Positions 1-12,811 of a stretch of DNA of 64,000 bases are shown here, piece by piece. The stretch lies in contig NZ_LMNI01000010.1 in the NCBI RefSeq assembly GCF_001422925.1, positions 416,778-480,777 of the forward strand, written 5' to 3'. The notes below the pieces were generated by a model. That model saw nothing but the letters and a program-made list of their open reading frames with translations. It was not told where the DNA came from and did no database searches. Every line of letters begins with the position of its first letter. Within the stretch, counting starts at the first letter, position 1. A program made the translations under genes and the position numbers. The stretch is from Microbacterium sp. Leaf288 (lineage in GTDB: Bacteria > Actinomycetota > Actinomycetes > Actinomycetales > Microbacteriaceae).

Positions 1-75
1 AGGTCGTACACCGACGCCTGCTTGCGGTGCACGACGCCGAACCCGGGCGTGTGCCCGGGGTCGCCTGCGTCGTGG
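1..75. other. Left edge beyond pepN: no assignable gene
   Basis: This is the stretch downstream of the pepN stop, read on the minus strand. It carries a GC-rich inverted repeat, CCCGGGC-GTGT-GCCCGGG, at 42-59. The minus-strand frame stays open to the edge and has a possible GTG start near 32, but only about 10 codons are visible and they match no family I know. It may be the start of a downstream gene cut by the window. Confidence 0.25.
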
Positions 76-89
76 GAGGATTCCGATCC

Positions 90-91
<2 letters not shown>
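76..91 (-). terminator. Hairpin overlapping the pepN stop codon
   Basis: GAGGAT and ATCCTC arms surround a 4-base loop and overlap the TGA stop of pepN (90-92). With the GC-rich inverted repeat at 42-59 it could form a two-part terminator. No clear T-tract follows, so function is inferred from position and symmetry only. Confidence 0.35.
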
Positions 92-2597
<2,506 letters not shown>

Positions 2598-2671
2598 GCC
2601 CCCATGCTTTCACGCCGGCGCGGTCCCCCTCGGCCGGTCCGGGGCGGTGCGTCGGCAGGCAAGGCCTCGCT

Positions 2672-4630
2672 CTAGCCGCGCTCCTCGCGGCTGCGGGCGA
2701 GGTCCGGCAGCGTCGGGATCTCGGAGGTCTGTGCCCCCCGCGCGACCGGGATGCGGGTGCCCAGCACCTGTGCGACGACATCCTGGGCGATCTTCGCCGG
2801 GGTGAGGCCGGCGTCCTCGAGGATCTGCTCGCGACTCGCGTGGTCGATGAACTCGTCGGGCACGCCCAGCTCGTCGACTGCGGTGTCGACCCCCGCCTCG
2901 CGCAGCACCTGGCGCACGCGCGTGCCGATGCCGCCCACCCGGATGCCGTCCTCGATGGTGATGACGAGGCGATGGGATGCTGCGAGCTCGATGATCGACG
3001 GCTGCACCGGGACCACCCAGCGCGGGTCGACGACGGTGGCGCCGATGCCCTGCGCGCGCAGACGCTCGGCGACGTCGACCGCGGTGTGCGCCATCGGGCC
3101 GATGCCGACGAGCAGCACGTCCTGTGCGTCGGAGCGCACCAGCACATCCACACCGTCCTCCAGGCGCTCGAGGGCAGGGAGCTCGGGGCTCACGCCGCCC
3201 TTCGGGAAGCGGATGACGGTGGGGGCGTCCTCGACGGCGACCGCCTCGTGCAGCTCCTCGCGCAGTCGCGCCTCGTCGCGGGGCACCGCGATGCGGATGT
3301 GCGGCACGATCTGCAGCATCGCGAGGTCCCAGATGCCGTGGTGGCTCGGGCCGTCGGGGCCGGTGACGCCGGCGCGGTCCAGCACGAAGGTGACACCCGC
3401 GCGGTGGAGCGCGACATCCATCAGCACCTGGTCGAATGCGCGGTTCATGAACGTCGCGTAGATGGCGACGACCGGGTGCAGGCCGCCGAACGCGAGGCCT
3501 GCGGCCGATGCGACGGCGTGCTGCTCGGCGATCCCGACGTCGTAGACGCGGTCCGGGAAGCGCTGCGCGAACGGCAGGAGGCCCGTCGGCCGCAGCATGG
3601 CCGCGGTCATCGCGATGACGTCGTCGCGCTCGTCGCCGACGTGCACCAGTTCGTCGGCGAACACATCGGTCCAGGCGGTGCCGCCCGCGGCGCCGAGCGC
3701 CTCGCCCGTGATCGGGTCGATCTTGCCGACGGCGTGGAACTGGTCGGCCTCGTCCTCGAGGGCCGGCGCGTAGCCGCGGCCCTTCTCGGTGATCGCGTGG
3801 ACGATCACGGGGGCGCCGTACTCCTTGGCGAGCTCGAGGGTCTCGATGAGGGTCGGCAGGTCGTGCCCGTCCACCGGGCCGAGGTACTTGATGTCGAGGT
3901 TCGAATAGAGCGCCGCGTTGTTCGTGAATCGCGACAGGAATCCGTGCGTGCCGCCGCGCACACCCCGGTAGACCGCGCGGGCCGCGGGACCGAGCTTGCG
4001 GAACACGGTGTCGGAGCCGCGGTGGAGGTTGCGGTACGCGTCGGCCGTGCGGACGCGGTTGAGGTAGCGCGCCATGCCGCCGATGGTCGGGGCGTAGGAA
4101 CGTCCGTTGTCGTTGACGACGATGACGAGGTTGCGGTCGTTGTCGTCGGAGATGTTGTTGAGCGCCTCCCACGTCATGCCGCCGGTGAGCGCGCCGTCGC
4201 CGACGACGGCGACCACGTGCCGGTCCTTGCGGCCGGTGCGCGTCAGCGCGCGCGAGACGCCATCAGCCCAGCTCAGCGAGCTGGAGGCGTGGGACGACTC
4301 GACGACGTCGTGCGGGCTCTCGGAGCGCTGCGGGTAGCCGGCGAGGCCTTCGCGCGCGCGGAGCTTCGTGAAATCCTGGCGCCCGGTGAGCAGCTTGTGC
4401 ACGTAGGACTGGTGGCCCGTGTCGAAGATCATGGGATCGTTCGGCGAGTCGAACACGCGGTGCAGCGCGATCGTGAGCTCGACGACCCCGAGGTTGGGGC
4501 CCAGGTGACCGCCCGTGCGTGCGACGTTCTCGACGAGGAAGCCGCGGATCTCATCCGCGAGCTGCTCGAGCTGATCGAGGCTCAGCGCGTCGAGGTCGCG
4601 GGGTCCGGTGATGGACGACAACAGCGACAT
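2672..4630 (-). CDS. dxs: 1-deoxy-D-xylulose-5-phosphate synthase
   Basis: This thiamine-diphosphate enzyme (652 aa) condenses pyruvate and glyceraldehyde 3-phosphate, the entry step of the MEP isoprenoid pathway. The N-terminal domain has the TPP-binding stretch beginning GDGALTGGM near residue 142 and continuing to the NDNGRSY segment. The middle domain has the catalytic-glutamate motif VGIAEQHAV near residue 368. A C-terminal transketolase domain completes it. Length matches the family. AAAGGAG lies six bases before the ATG at 4630, which supports this start. The divergent side is empty, and acnA lies upstream on the same strand behind its own terminator, so dxs is probably transcribed separately. 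Confidence 0.97.
   Translation of the reverse strand: MSLLSSITGPRDLDALSLDQLEQLADEIRGFLVENVARTGGHLGPNLGVVELTIALHRVFDSPNDPMIFDTGHQSYVHKLLTGRQDFTKLRAREGLAGYPQRSESPHDVVESSHASSSLSWADGVSRALTRTGRKDRHVVAVVGDGALTGGMTWEALNNISDDNDRNLVIVVNDNGRSYAPTIGGMARYLNRVRTADAYRNLHRGSDTVFRKLGPAARAVYRGVRGGTHGFLSRFTNNAALYSNLDIKYLGPVDGHDLPTLIETLELAKEYGAPVIVHAITEKGRGYAPALEDEADQFHAVGKIDPITGEALGAAGGTAWTDVFADELVHVGDERDDVIAMTAAMLRPTGLLPFAQRFPDRVYDVGIAEQHAVASAAGLAFGGLHPVVAIYATFMNRAFDQVLMDVALHRAGVTFVLDRAGVTGPDGPSHHGIWDLAMLQIVPHIRIAVPRDEARLREELHEAVAVEDAPTVIRFPKGGVSPELPALERLEDGVDVLVRSDAQDVLLVGIGPMAHTAVDVAERLRAQGIGATVVDPRWVVPVQPSIIELAASHRLVITIEDGIRVGGIGTRVRQVLREAGVDTAVDELGVPDEFIDHASREQILEDAGLTPAKIAQDVVAQVLGTRIPVARGAQTSEIPTLPDLARSREERG
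2674..2692 (-). terminator. Hairpin at the dxs stop codon
   Basis: AGCCGCG and CGCGGCT arms (loop of five) are formed by the last codons and the stop of dxs. The symmetry is perfect over seven pairs. There is no T-run after it, so it may be a weak terminator or an mRNA 3'-end stabiliser. Confidence 0.35.
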
Positions 4631-4684
4631 CCCCGCTCCTTTCCGGCCCCGGAAGGGCCCTGCAAGTCTACCCGGGGCATGAAG

Positions 4685-4716
4685 GGGGGACCGGATGCCG
4701 CGGCATCCGGTCCCCC
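4685..4716 (-). terminator. Intrinsic terminator after acnA
   Basis: This is an almost loop-free inverted repeat with arms of about 15 bases, GGGGGACCGGATGCC at 4685-4699 and its complement at 4702-4716, starting 12 bases after the acnA stop (4729). It separates acnA from dxs on the same strand. Confidence 0.75.
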
Positions 4717-4728
4717 GTGAATCACCTG

Positions 4729-7557
<2,829 letters not shown>

Positions 7558-7663
7558 GTCTGTCTCCTTCGTCGGCGGCGGGATCGTGCCGGAGTCCGGC
7601 ATCCCCATCTTCCCCCGCTCCGAAGTCCTCGGCTAGTGAGGTCGACCTAACGGTTCGGGAGAA

Positions 7664-7687
7664 ATTTATCTTGATGTCGAGATAAAT
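7664..7687 (-). promoter_or_regulatory. Palindromic operator upstream of acnA (MarR/TamR-like)
   Basis: An AT-rich imperfect inverted repeat has arms ATTTATCTTGAT and GTCGAGATAAAT, matching at 10 of 12 positions. It sits between the DUF3159 stop and acnA in otherwise GC-rich DNA. The TATCTTGA core resembles, from memory, palindromes bound by MarR-family regulators of the TamR/UrtR type. TamR is known to control aconitase in Streptomyces. The symmetry is seen; the regulator is inferred. Confidence 0.6.
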
Positions 7688-7690
7688 GTA

Positions 7691-8476
7691 TCACTTCGTG
7701 GCGCGCGGGTAGAGCGCGCGCACGGCGAGCCATGTGACCGCGACCAAGGGCGCGAACAGTGGCAGGCCCATGATCAGCTTGATCGTGCCGAGCGCGGCGA
7801 CGTCGCCCGCGAAGTACAGCGGGAGCTGCACGATCAGGCGGAGCGCGAAGAGGCCTGCCCACGCGATCGACAGCCAGAAGAAGACGCGTCGCTTGCGCTT
7901 GTCGGCGCGCCAGGCGGTGCCCTCCCCCATCAGGAAGCCGACGGCCAGGCCGATGAGCGGCCACCCGATGAGAGCCGACACGAGGAAGGCGGTGCCGTAC
8001 AGCGTGTTGGTGAGGAAGCCGGGGATGAAGCTGTCCTCTCCCCTGCCGGTCCACAGCGACAGGCCCGCCGCCGCGGCCGCGGCGATCAGGCCGCCGATCG
8101 CGGCACTCGCGGACTGCCGCTGGATCAGGCGCACGATCGTGAAGACGGCGGCGAGACCGACCGACAGCGCGAGGCTGAGGGGCAGGTTCCCCGACTTCGC
8201 CTCGGCGTCGTAGGTGACCGTCCACGCGACGAGGAACACGACGCCCGGGAGGACGGACTCGAGGATGCCGCGCCAGCCGCCCATCGCGGCCCACACGACG
8301 TGCCCGGTGGTCTTGCCCTCGGCCGGGTCGAGGCCGGCGCGACGCGCGGCCCCGCCCAGGGCGGCGCCGAGCATCTCGGACGCGGAGGGTGCGGCATCCG
8401 GTGTCCCCTCGGAGGAGCGGGCCGCACCGTTCGCGGTGGATTCCGACGCGTCGTCGGGGCGCGAAGGGTCGCTCAC
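7691..8476 (-). CDS. DUF3159 family membrane protein
   Basis: A 261-aa integral membrane protein of the actinobacterial DUF3159 family; biochemical role unknown. The start is the GTG at 8476, whose GTGA overlaps the stop of DUF3710, giving translational coupling. The first 45 residues are hydrophilic and Ser/Ala-rich. About six hydrophobic helices follow, starting with VLPGVVFLVAWTVTY near residue 75 and ending near the C-terminus. It is the last gene of a dut-DUF3710-DUF3159 operon, a common actinobacterial arrangement. The open frame continues upstream of 8476 but only antisense-like, arginine-rich translation is found there. Confidence 0.85.
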   Translation of the reverse strand: MSDPSRPDDASESTANGAARSSEGTPDAAPSASEMLGAALGGAARRAGLDPAEGKTTGHVVWAAMGGWRGILESVLPGVVFLVAWTVTYDAEAKSGNLPLSLALSVGLAAVFTIVRLIQRQSASAAIGGLIAAAAAAGLSLWTGRGEDSFIPGFLTNTLYGTAFLVSALIGWPLIGLAVGFLMGEGTAWRADKRKRRVFFWLSIAWAGLFALRLIVQLPLYFAGDVAALGTIKLIMGLPLFAPLVAVTWLAVRALYPRATK

Positions 8477-9072
8477 GCGGAGCCCGGCGTCGCCGGCATC
8501 TTCAGCGGGATGAGGTCGCGGGGCGGCATCGGCGAGCCGCCGCGGACCACGACGATCGACCGGAACAGGTCCTCGACGGCGGCCGCCGCCTCGACATCGG
8601 CCGTCGCCGCACCGCCGATCACGCCGCGCAGGAACCAGCGCGGGCCGTCGACGCCGACGAAGCGTGCGAGGCGCTTGCCCGCGGCGCCGTCGGGGCCGGC
8701 GATCACGGGCACCTCGGCGAGGAGCTCCGGACCCAGCGGCCCTTCGCGCTCCTCGACGCGGCCGCCCTGCTGGCGGATCTGCTGGCGGATCTGCTCGCGC
8801 GTCTCCTCCCACAGGCCCGCCGAGCGCGGCGCCGCGAACGGCTGCACCTGGAGGGTCGAGTCGGCGTAGTCGAGGCCGACGGCGACGATGCGCTTGGTCT
8901 GCTCCTCGACTTCGAGGCGCAGGTTCAGGCCCTCACGAGGGAGGATCTTGATCCCGCCGAGATCGATGTAGGGGCGGACCGGGTTGGCCTCGGACTCGTC
9001 GAACGGGCCGGTCGTGGCGCGGTCGTCGGGTGCGACCTTGCGCGGGCCGTCGACGGATGAGGGGTCGGTCAT
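8473..9072 (-). CDS. DUF3710 domain-containing protein
   Basis: A soluble 199-aa protein of the actinobacterial DUF3710 family, whose function is not established. It starts with ATG at 9072, overlapping the dut stop by four bases (9069-9072), and its own stop overlaps the start of DUF3159. The body contains the conserved stretches RPYIDLGGIKI and WFLRGVIGG. There is no signal peptide or membrane segment. Tight coupling on both sides indicates that dUTPase, DUF3710 and DUF3159 are made together, but this does not itself reveal a nucleotide-related role. Confidence 0.88.
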   Translation of the reverse strand: MTDPSSVDGPRKVAPDDRATTGPFDESEANPVRPYIDLGGIKILPREGLNLRLEVEEQTKRIVAVGLDYADSTLQVQPFAAPRSAGLWEETREQIRQQIRQQGGRVEEREGPLGPELLAEVPVIAGPDGAAGKRLARFVGVDGPRWFLRGVIGGAATADVEAAAAVEDLFRSIVVVRGGSPMPPRDLIPLKMPATPGSA

Positions 9073-9521
9073 GCGAGGACTCCGTCCTTCTGGTAGCCCG
9101 TGGAGCCGAAGCCGCCCTCGCCGCGCACGCTGTCGGGCAGGGTTTCCACGGGGATGAATACGGCGCGCGGCACCGGCATCACGATGATCTGCGCGATGCG
9201 ATCGCCCACGGCGATGTCGTGTGCCAGTGTCCGATCGGTGTTCAGCAGGATCACCTTGATCTCGCCGCGGTAGCCGGCGTCGATCGTCCCGGGCGCGTTG
9301 ACGACGGTGATCCCGTGCTTGGCCGCCAGGCCGCTGCGCGGGACCACGAAGGCGACATACCCCTCGGGCAGCGCGATCCGCACGCCGGTGCCGACGAGGG
9401 CGCGCTCGCCGGGCTCGAGGCGCACCGCCTCGGCGGCGACGAGGTCGGCTCCGGCGTCCCCAGGGTGCGCGTACACCGGGACGTCGGGGGCGATAATGGG
9501 GACGTCCACCGTTTCAGTCAC
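9069..9521 (-). CDS. dut: Deoxyuridine 5'-triphosphate nucleotidohydrolase (dUTPase)
   Basis: This trimeric dUTPase hydrolyses dUTP to dUMP and pyrophosphate, keeping uracil out of DNA. At 150 aa it has all family motifs: HPGDAGADLVA near the N-terminus, PRSGLAAKHGI, the uracil hairpin APGTIDAGYRGEI, and the C-terminal motif GEGGFGSTGY that closes over the phosphates. The start is GTG at 9521; a second in-frame GTG at 9510 is possible. The divergent DUF3093 gene starts only 12 bases away, so the two promoters must lie within each other's coding regions. Confidence 0.96.
   Translation of the reverse strand: MTETVDVPIIAPDVPVYAHPGDAGADLVAAEAVRLEPGERALVGTGVRIALPEGYVAFVVPRSGLAAKHGITVVNAPGTIDAGYRGEIKVILLNTDRTLAHDIAVGDRIAQIIVMPVPRAVFIPVETLPDSVRGEGGFGSTGYQKDGVLA
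9492..9497 (+). promoter_or_regulatory. Candidate -10 (GATAAT) for the DUF3093 gene inside dut
   Basis: GATAAT lies 36 bases before the DUF3093 start, within the dut coding region. No good -35 is visible. It is also explained by adjacent Ile codons of dut, so confidence is low. Confidence 0.3.
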
Positions 9522-9533
9522 CCAACGAGGGTA

Positions 9534-10037
9534 ATGCAGAACTCAACGCCTCACGCCGGTGCCCGAACCGGCCGTGCCGACGCCTATCGCGAGCGGCTCG
9601 GCCCGTCGCTGTGGATCCTGGTCGCTGCGGGAATGGCGGCGCCGATGGCGGCGCTCGTCGTCACGCCGATCGACACGACCATCGCCCTCATCGTGGGCGC
9701 CTGCGTCGGCATCCTGCTCATCGCGCTGCTGATCCTGGCGGCACCCGTCGTCGAGGTCCGCGACGGCGAGCTGCGGGCAGGGCGCGCGCACATCGGCGTC
9801 GAGTTCCTCGGCGACGGCGAGGTTCATCTCGGGGAGGACGCGCGCCATGCGCGCGGTGCGGGTCTCGACCCGCGGTCGTGGCATCTCATCCGGGGCGGGA
9901 TCGACGGAGTCGTCGTTCTCCCGGTGACGGATGCCGATGATCCGACGACCGCGTGGGTCATCTCCTCGCGGACGCCGGACCGGCTGGCCGCCGCAGTGCG
10001 GCGGGCTCAGATCACGCGGCGCACTCAGTACAGATAG
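9534..10037 (+). CDS. DUF3093 family membrane protein
   Basis: A 167-aa protein with two closely spaced transmembrane segments near residues 22-62 (LWILVAAGMAAPMAALVV, then IALIVGACVGILLIALL), followed by a soluble domain rich in conserved Trp/Arg. This is the DUF3093 pattern of actinobacteria; function unknown. The start is ATG at 9534 with GAGG four bases upstream. The gene is divergent from dut with only 12 bases between start codons, and its last 26 bases overlap the 3' end of the convergent DUF4193 gene. Confidence 0.82.
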   Translation: MQNSTPHAGARTGRADAYRERLGPSLWILVAAGMAAPMAALVVTPIDTTIALIVGACVGILLIALLILAAPVVEVRDGELRAGRAHIGVEFLGDGEVHLGEDARHARGAGLDPRSWHLIRGGIDGVVVLPVTDADDPTTAWVISSRTPDRLAAAVRRAQITRRTQYR

Positions 10038-10305
10038 GGCCGTCTGCGGTCTCGTGATCGAGCTGCGAGCGGTGCTTCACGAGGAAGCAGTTCGAACAGG
10101 TGAACTCGTCCTCCTGTGCAGGGAGAACGACGACGTCGAGCTCGAGGTCCGACAGGTCGGCACCCGGCAGCTCGAAGCCCGACGGGTTGTCGGCGTCCTC
10201 CACGTCGACCGAGCCCGAGAGCTTGTCGGGAACGCGCTCCTTGAGCGCCTCGATCGACTCGCTGTCGTCCTCGGTCTTGCGGGGGGCGTCGTAATCGGTG
10301 GCCAT
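10012..10305 (-). CDS. DUF4193 family zinc-binding protein
   Basis: A small acidic 97-aa protein of the actinobacterial DUF4193 family. The C-terminal third contains CSNC and CTEC pairs, forming a four-cysteine zinc-ribbon-like site, preceded by ELPGADLSDLELDV. The start is the ATG at 10305 (MATDYDAPRK). No function is established; family members are small, conserved and probably nucleic-acid- or protein-binding, which is inference from the zinc ribbon. The stop lies inside the 3' end of the convergent DUF3093 gene (26-base overlap). Confidence 0.85.
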   Translation of the reverse strand: MATDYDAPRKTEDDSESIEALKERVPDKLSGSVDVEDADNPSGFELPGADLSDLELDVVVLPAQEDEFTCSNCFLVKHRSQLDHETADGPICTECAA

Positions 10306-10434
10306 GCGTGAAGATCTCAACTTCCGGGTATTCGCGGTTGCGCTCGCCCTTGCGGGCGGCGATAGTTTGCACGACCATTCCCCTTTTCGCAAATGCGATC
10401 GGGCGCCGTACTGACCGTGCGTCCGCGTGAAACT

Positions 10435-10472
10435 CGCGCCACGCGCGGGATATTCCCGGTCGTCGTGGCGCG
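10435..10472. repeat. Nested inverted repeat between DUF4193 and sepH
   Basis: Outer arms CGCGCCACG and CGTGGCGCG (nine pairs) enclose a second palindrome, CGGGA-TAT-TCCCG. It lies in the divergent intergenic region, directly upstream of a TATGAC hexamer that could be the sepH -10 (10474-10479). It could be an operator or a cruciform element. Confidence 0.45.
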
Positions 10473-10494
10473 CTATGACACCATGGGGCGGACA

Positions 10495-10521
10495 GGCGGG
10501 CTCTGAAGCCGTGAGTCCGCC
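10495..10521 (+). promoter_or_regulatory. Hairpin in the putative sepH leader
   Basis: GGCGGGCTC pairs with GAGTCCGCC (one G-U pair) around a nine-base loop, 46 bases before the sepH start. If transcription begins after TATGAC at 10474-10479 this is part of an 80-base 5' leader. I cannot assign it to a known riboswitch. Confidence 0.35.
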
Positions 10522-10567
10522 GGGAAAGCGCAGCCAAGAGCCGGCTCGAGAAGCAGGGAGCGTCCGC

Positions 10568-11611
10568 ATGGAACAGCTCAAAGTCATCGGAACCGAGGAC
10601 GACAAGCTCATCCTGGCGACGGAGTCCGGCGAGAGATTCACGCTCGACGTCGACGACGTCCTCCGCGGCGAGCTGCGCAAGGCGCGCCGCGAGCGCGAGT
10701 CCGACGTGCAGACCCCACGCCCCAGCCCCCGCGAGATCCAGGCACACATCCGGTCGGGGCTGTCCGCGCGGGAGGTCGCGGAGCTCCTCGGTGCCCGCGT
10801 CGAGGACATCGTGCGCTTCGAGGGCCCCGTGCTCGCCGAGCGTGAGCACATCGTCGGTCAGGCACTGGCGGTTCCGGTGCTGCTCGGCGGCGATTTCGAA
10901 GGCGACGGGCAGACGACGTTCGGCTCCGCGGTGCGCGCCAAGCTCGCCGAGGCCGGCGCGATCGGCGAACGCTGGACCAGCTGGAAGGAGCCGACCGGCT
11001 GGACCGTGAAGCTGGAGTTCACCTCGAACGACATCGGCCACGACGCCCGCTGGGGCTTCGACCCGCGCCGCAGCACGCTGTCGCCGCTGAACGCCGACGC
11101 CATCCAGTTGTCCCGCCAGGGGTCGCTCCCCGAAGGGCTCATCCCCCGGCTCCGCGCCCTCGACGCGGCACCCCCGAAGGACGACTCCCGCTTCGACAGC
11201 GGTGCGTTCGGCCCGCGCCGCCTCCCTGACGCCGACATCGAGTCGCCCGAGATCCCGTCCCCCGCAGCCCCTGCCGTGCAGGAGGCCGCCATCAAGCGCG
11301 CCACCGAGCCCGCCGTCGTGACATCGGCCGAGACCGCCGACCTGCTCGAGGCGCTGCGTCGACGGCGCGGCCAGCGCGAGCCGCTTCCGGGGGCCGAAGA
11401 GGTCGCTTCGGCGCCCCGCTCGCCCGCCCCGGTCGCGCTGTTCGACGCGCTCGAGCCGGGCTACGACGAGTCCGCGTCCGAAGACGAGCCGACGGCGTCC
11501 GATTATCAGGCCCCCACTCCGGCTGCGGTCGCCGAGGCCGGCCGACGCAAGGGGCGCACGTCGATGCCGTCGTGGGACGAGATCGTCTTCGGCGCCCGCT
11601 CCGACGACTGA
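10568..11611 (+). CDS. sepH: Septation protein SepH
   Basis: This is the actinobacterial division protein that stimulates FtsZ assembly. It has 347 aa. The N-terminal DUF3071 domain (about residues 1-165) begins MEQLKVIGTEDDKLIL and includes the helix-turn-helix-like stretch SPREIQAHIRSGLSAREVAE. The remainder is a long disordered Pro/Glu-rich linker ending in GRTSMPSWDEIVFGARSDD, the short conserved C-terminal motif. AGGGAG lies upstream of the ATG at 10568. The gene ends nine bases from the convergent phosphatase gene, with no terminator between. Confidence 0.93.
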   Translation: MEQLKVIGTEDDKLILATESGERFTLDVDDVLRGELRKARRERESDVQTPRPSPREIQAHIRSGLSAREVAELLGARVEDIVRFEGPVLAEREHIVGQALAVPVLLGGDFEGDGQTTFGSAVRAKLAEAGAIGERWTSWKEPTGWTVKLEFTSNDIGHDARWGFDPRRSTLSPLNADAIQLSRQGSLPEGLIPRLRALDAAPPKDDSRFDSGAFGPRRLPDADIESPEIPSPAAPAVQEAAIKRATEPAVVTSAETADLLEALRRRRGQREPLPGAEEVASAPRSPAPVALFDALEPGYDESASEDEPTASDYQAPTPAAVAEAGRRKGRTSMPSWDEIVFGARSDD

Positions 11612-11620
11612 AGCCGGGAT

Positions 11621-12742
11621 TCAGGCCCCGGCGAACGCGCCGAGCCGGATGAGCGGAACGACCCGCTCTTCGTCGGTGAGGGAGCCGTGCTGCCCGATCA
11701 TCTTCTGCGGTGCCTTGTCGGCGAGGCGGTCGTCGTAGTACGCGATTCCTGCGCGCGCCGCGACGATCACGTCGCCGATCCGGGCATGCACCTCCGGGTC
11801 GACCCGGCCCACCAGACCTGACGCCTCGAGTTCGGCGCGCGAGAACACCCACGAACGGGATGCCTCGGCCTCGCGCCATCGCGTGAGCACGGCATCGGCC
11901 TCACCGGGCTCCGTGTAGAGGTGGAGCATGCGGGGCTCGCCGCCGATGAGGCGGACGCCGTCGAGCAGCTCGTCCCCTTCTCCGAGGAGGAGATGCCGAT
12001 GCCGGGGCACGTCGATCATGCCGTGGTCGGACGTCACCACCACCCCGGTGCCGCGATCGAGGGATGTCGAGAGCGTCCGGGCCGCGGCATCCACCCGCTC
12101 CAGCACCGCGACCCATTCGTCGGACTCCCAGCCGCGCTTGTGGCCGATCGCGTCGAGATCCGGGGCATAGAGGTAGATGAGGGACCCCGGATGCTGCGCC
12201 GCGAGGTCGGCGGCGAGGCTCACGCGCTCATCGAGGTCGTCGGCGCCGTGGAACTCGGCGTTCCCGAGGGTCGCCGCCGTGAAGCCGGTGCCGGCGTACT
12301 CGTTGCGCGAGACGGCGAAGAACGGCCGGCCGAGCGTGGCGGACAGCGGGGCGGCGCGCTGGAACTCGAGCGGAAGGCCGTCGGTGTCCCAGCCGCGGAG
12401 CAGATTCACCACGTCGTCGGTGCCGGGAATGCGCGCGCGGTACCCGACGATGCCGTGCTCCCCCGGCAGTGCCCCGGTGAGCAGACTGGTCAGCGCTGCG
12501 GCGGTGGTCGAAGGGAAGACCGAGCGCGCGACGTCCTTCTTCGCGCGAGCCTCACTGAGGAAGCGGGCGTGGCCGGCGCGGGCCGAGAGGTTGTGGACGC
12601 CGAGGCCGTCGAGCACCCACACGATCGCACTTCGCGCGGGGGCGAACCACTCCGAGCCGCCGTCCAGCGCCGCCGACATCTCGGTCACGACACGGGTGAG
12701 GCTCCGGGCGCGCGGCGGGTCCACGGGTAGGCTGAGGGTCAT
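11621..12742 (-). CDS. Alkaline phosphatase superfamily protein (nucleotide pyrophosphatase/phosphodiesterase-like)
   Basis: A 373-aa metal-dependent hydrolase-like protein. Metal-site elements typical of the superfamily are IVWVLDGLG (Asp) near residue 45, the nucleophile region [16 protein letters not shown] with Thr near residue 83, [19 protein letters not shown] (Asp and His), and VVVTSDHGM with the Asp-His pair. The pattern matches type I phosphodiesterase/nucleotide pyrophosphatase (Pfam 01663). There is no signal peptide. The start is the ATG at 12742; further upstream the frame is antisense to parC. GAGACT seven bases before the ATG suggests a leaderless mRNA. The substrate is unknown. 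Confidence 0.88.
   Translation of the reverse strand: MTLSLPVDPPRARSLTRVVTEMSAALDGGSEWFAPARSAIVWVLDGLGVHNLSARAGHARFLSEARAKKDVARSVFPSTTAAALTSLLTGALPGEHGIVGYRARIPGTDDVVNLLRGWDTDGLPLEFQRAAPLSATLGRPFFAVSRNEYAGTGFTAATLGNAEFHGADDLDERVSLAADLAAQHPGSLIYLYAPDLDAIGHKRGWESDEWVAVLERVDAAARTLSTSLDRGTGVVVTSDHGMIDVPRHRHLLLGEGDELLDGVRLIGGEPRMLHLYTEPGEADAVLTRWREAEASRSWVFSRAELEASGLVGRVDPEVHARIGDVIVAARAGIAYYDDRLADKAPQKMIGQHGSLTDEERVVPLIRLGAFAGA
12728..12733 (+). promoter_or_regulatory. Candidate -10 (TAGGCT) for parC inside the divergent gene
   Basis: TAGGCT reads toward parC and overlaps codons 4-5 of the phosphatase gene, where it forces a CTA leucine codon that is rare in GC-rich genomes. The distance to the parC ATG is about 80 bases. 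The motif matches the hexamer found before many genes in this window. Confidence 0.4.
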
Positions 12743-12811
12743 CGGGGCCAGTCTCGCACACGCGGCCGCGCCCCCCTCGCTCTCCGCCGTCACCCGAGGC
12801 TTCTTCGACAC

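Noticed and set aside
10495..10567. sepH leader as a cobalamin or c-di-AMP riboswitch
   Set aside because: The conserved core sequences of these riboswitches are not found; only a generic hairpin is visible.
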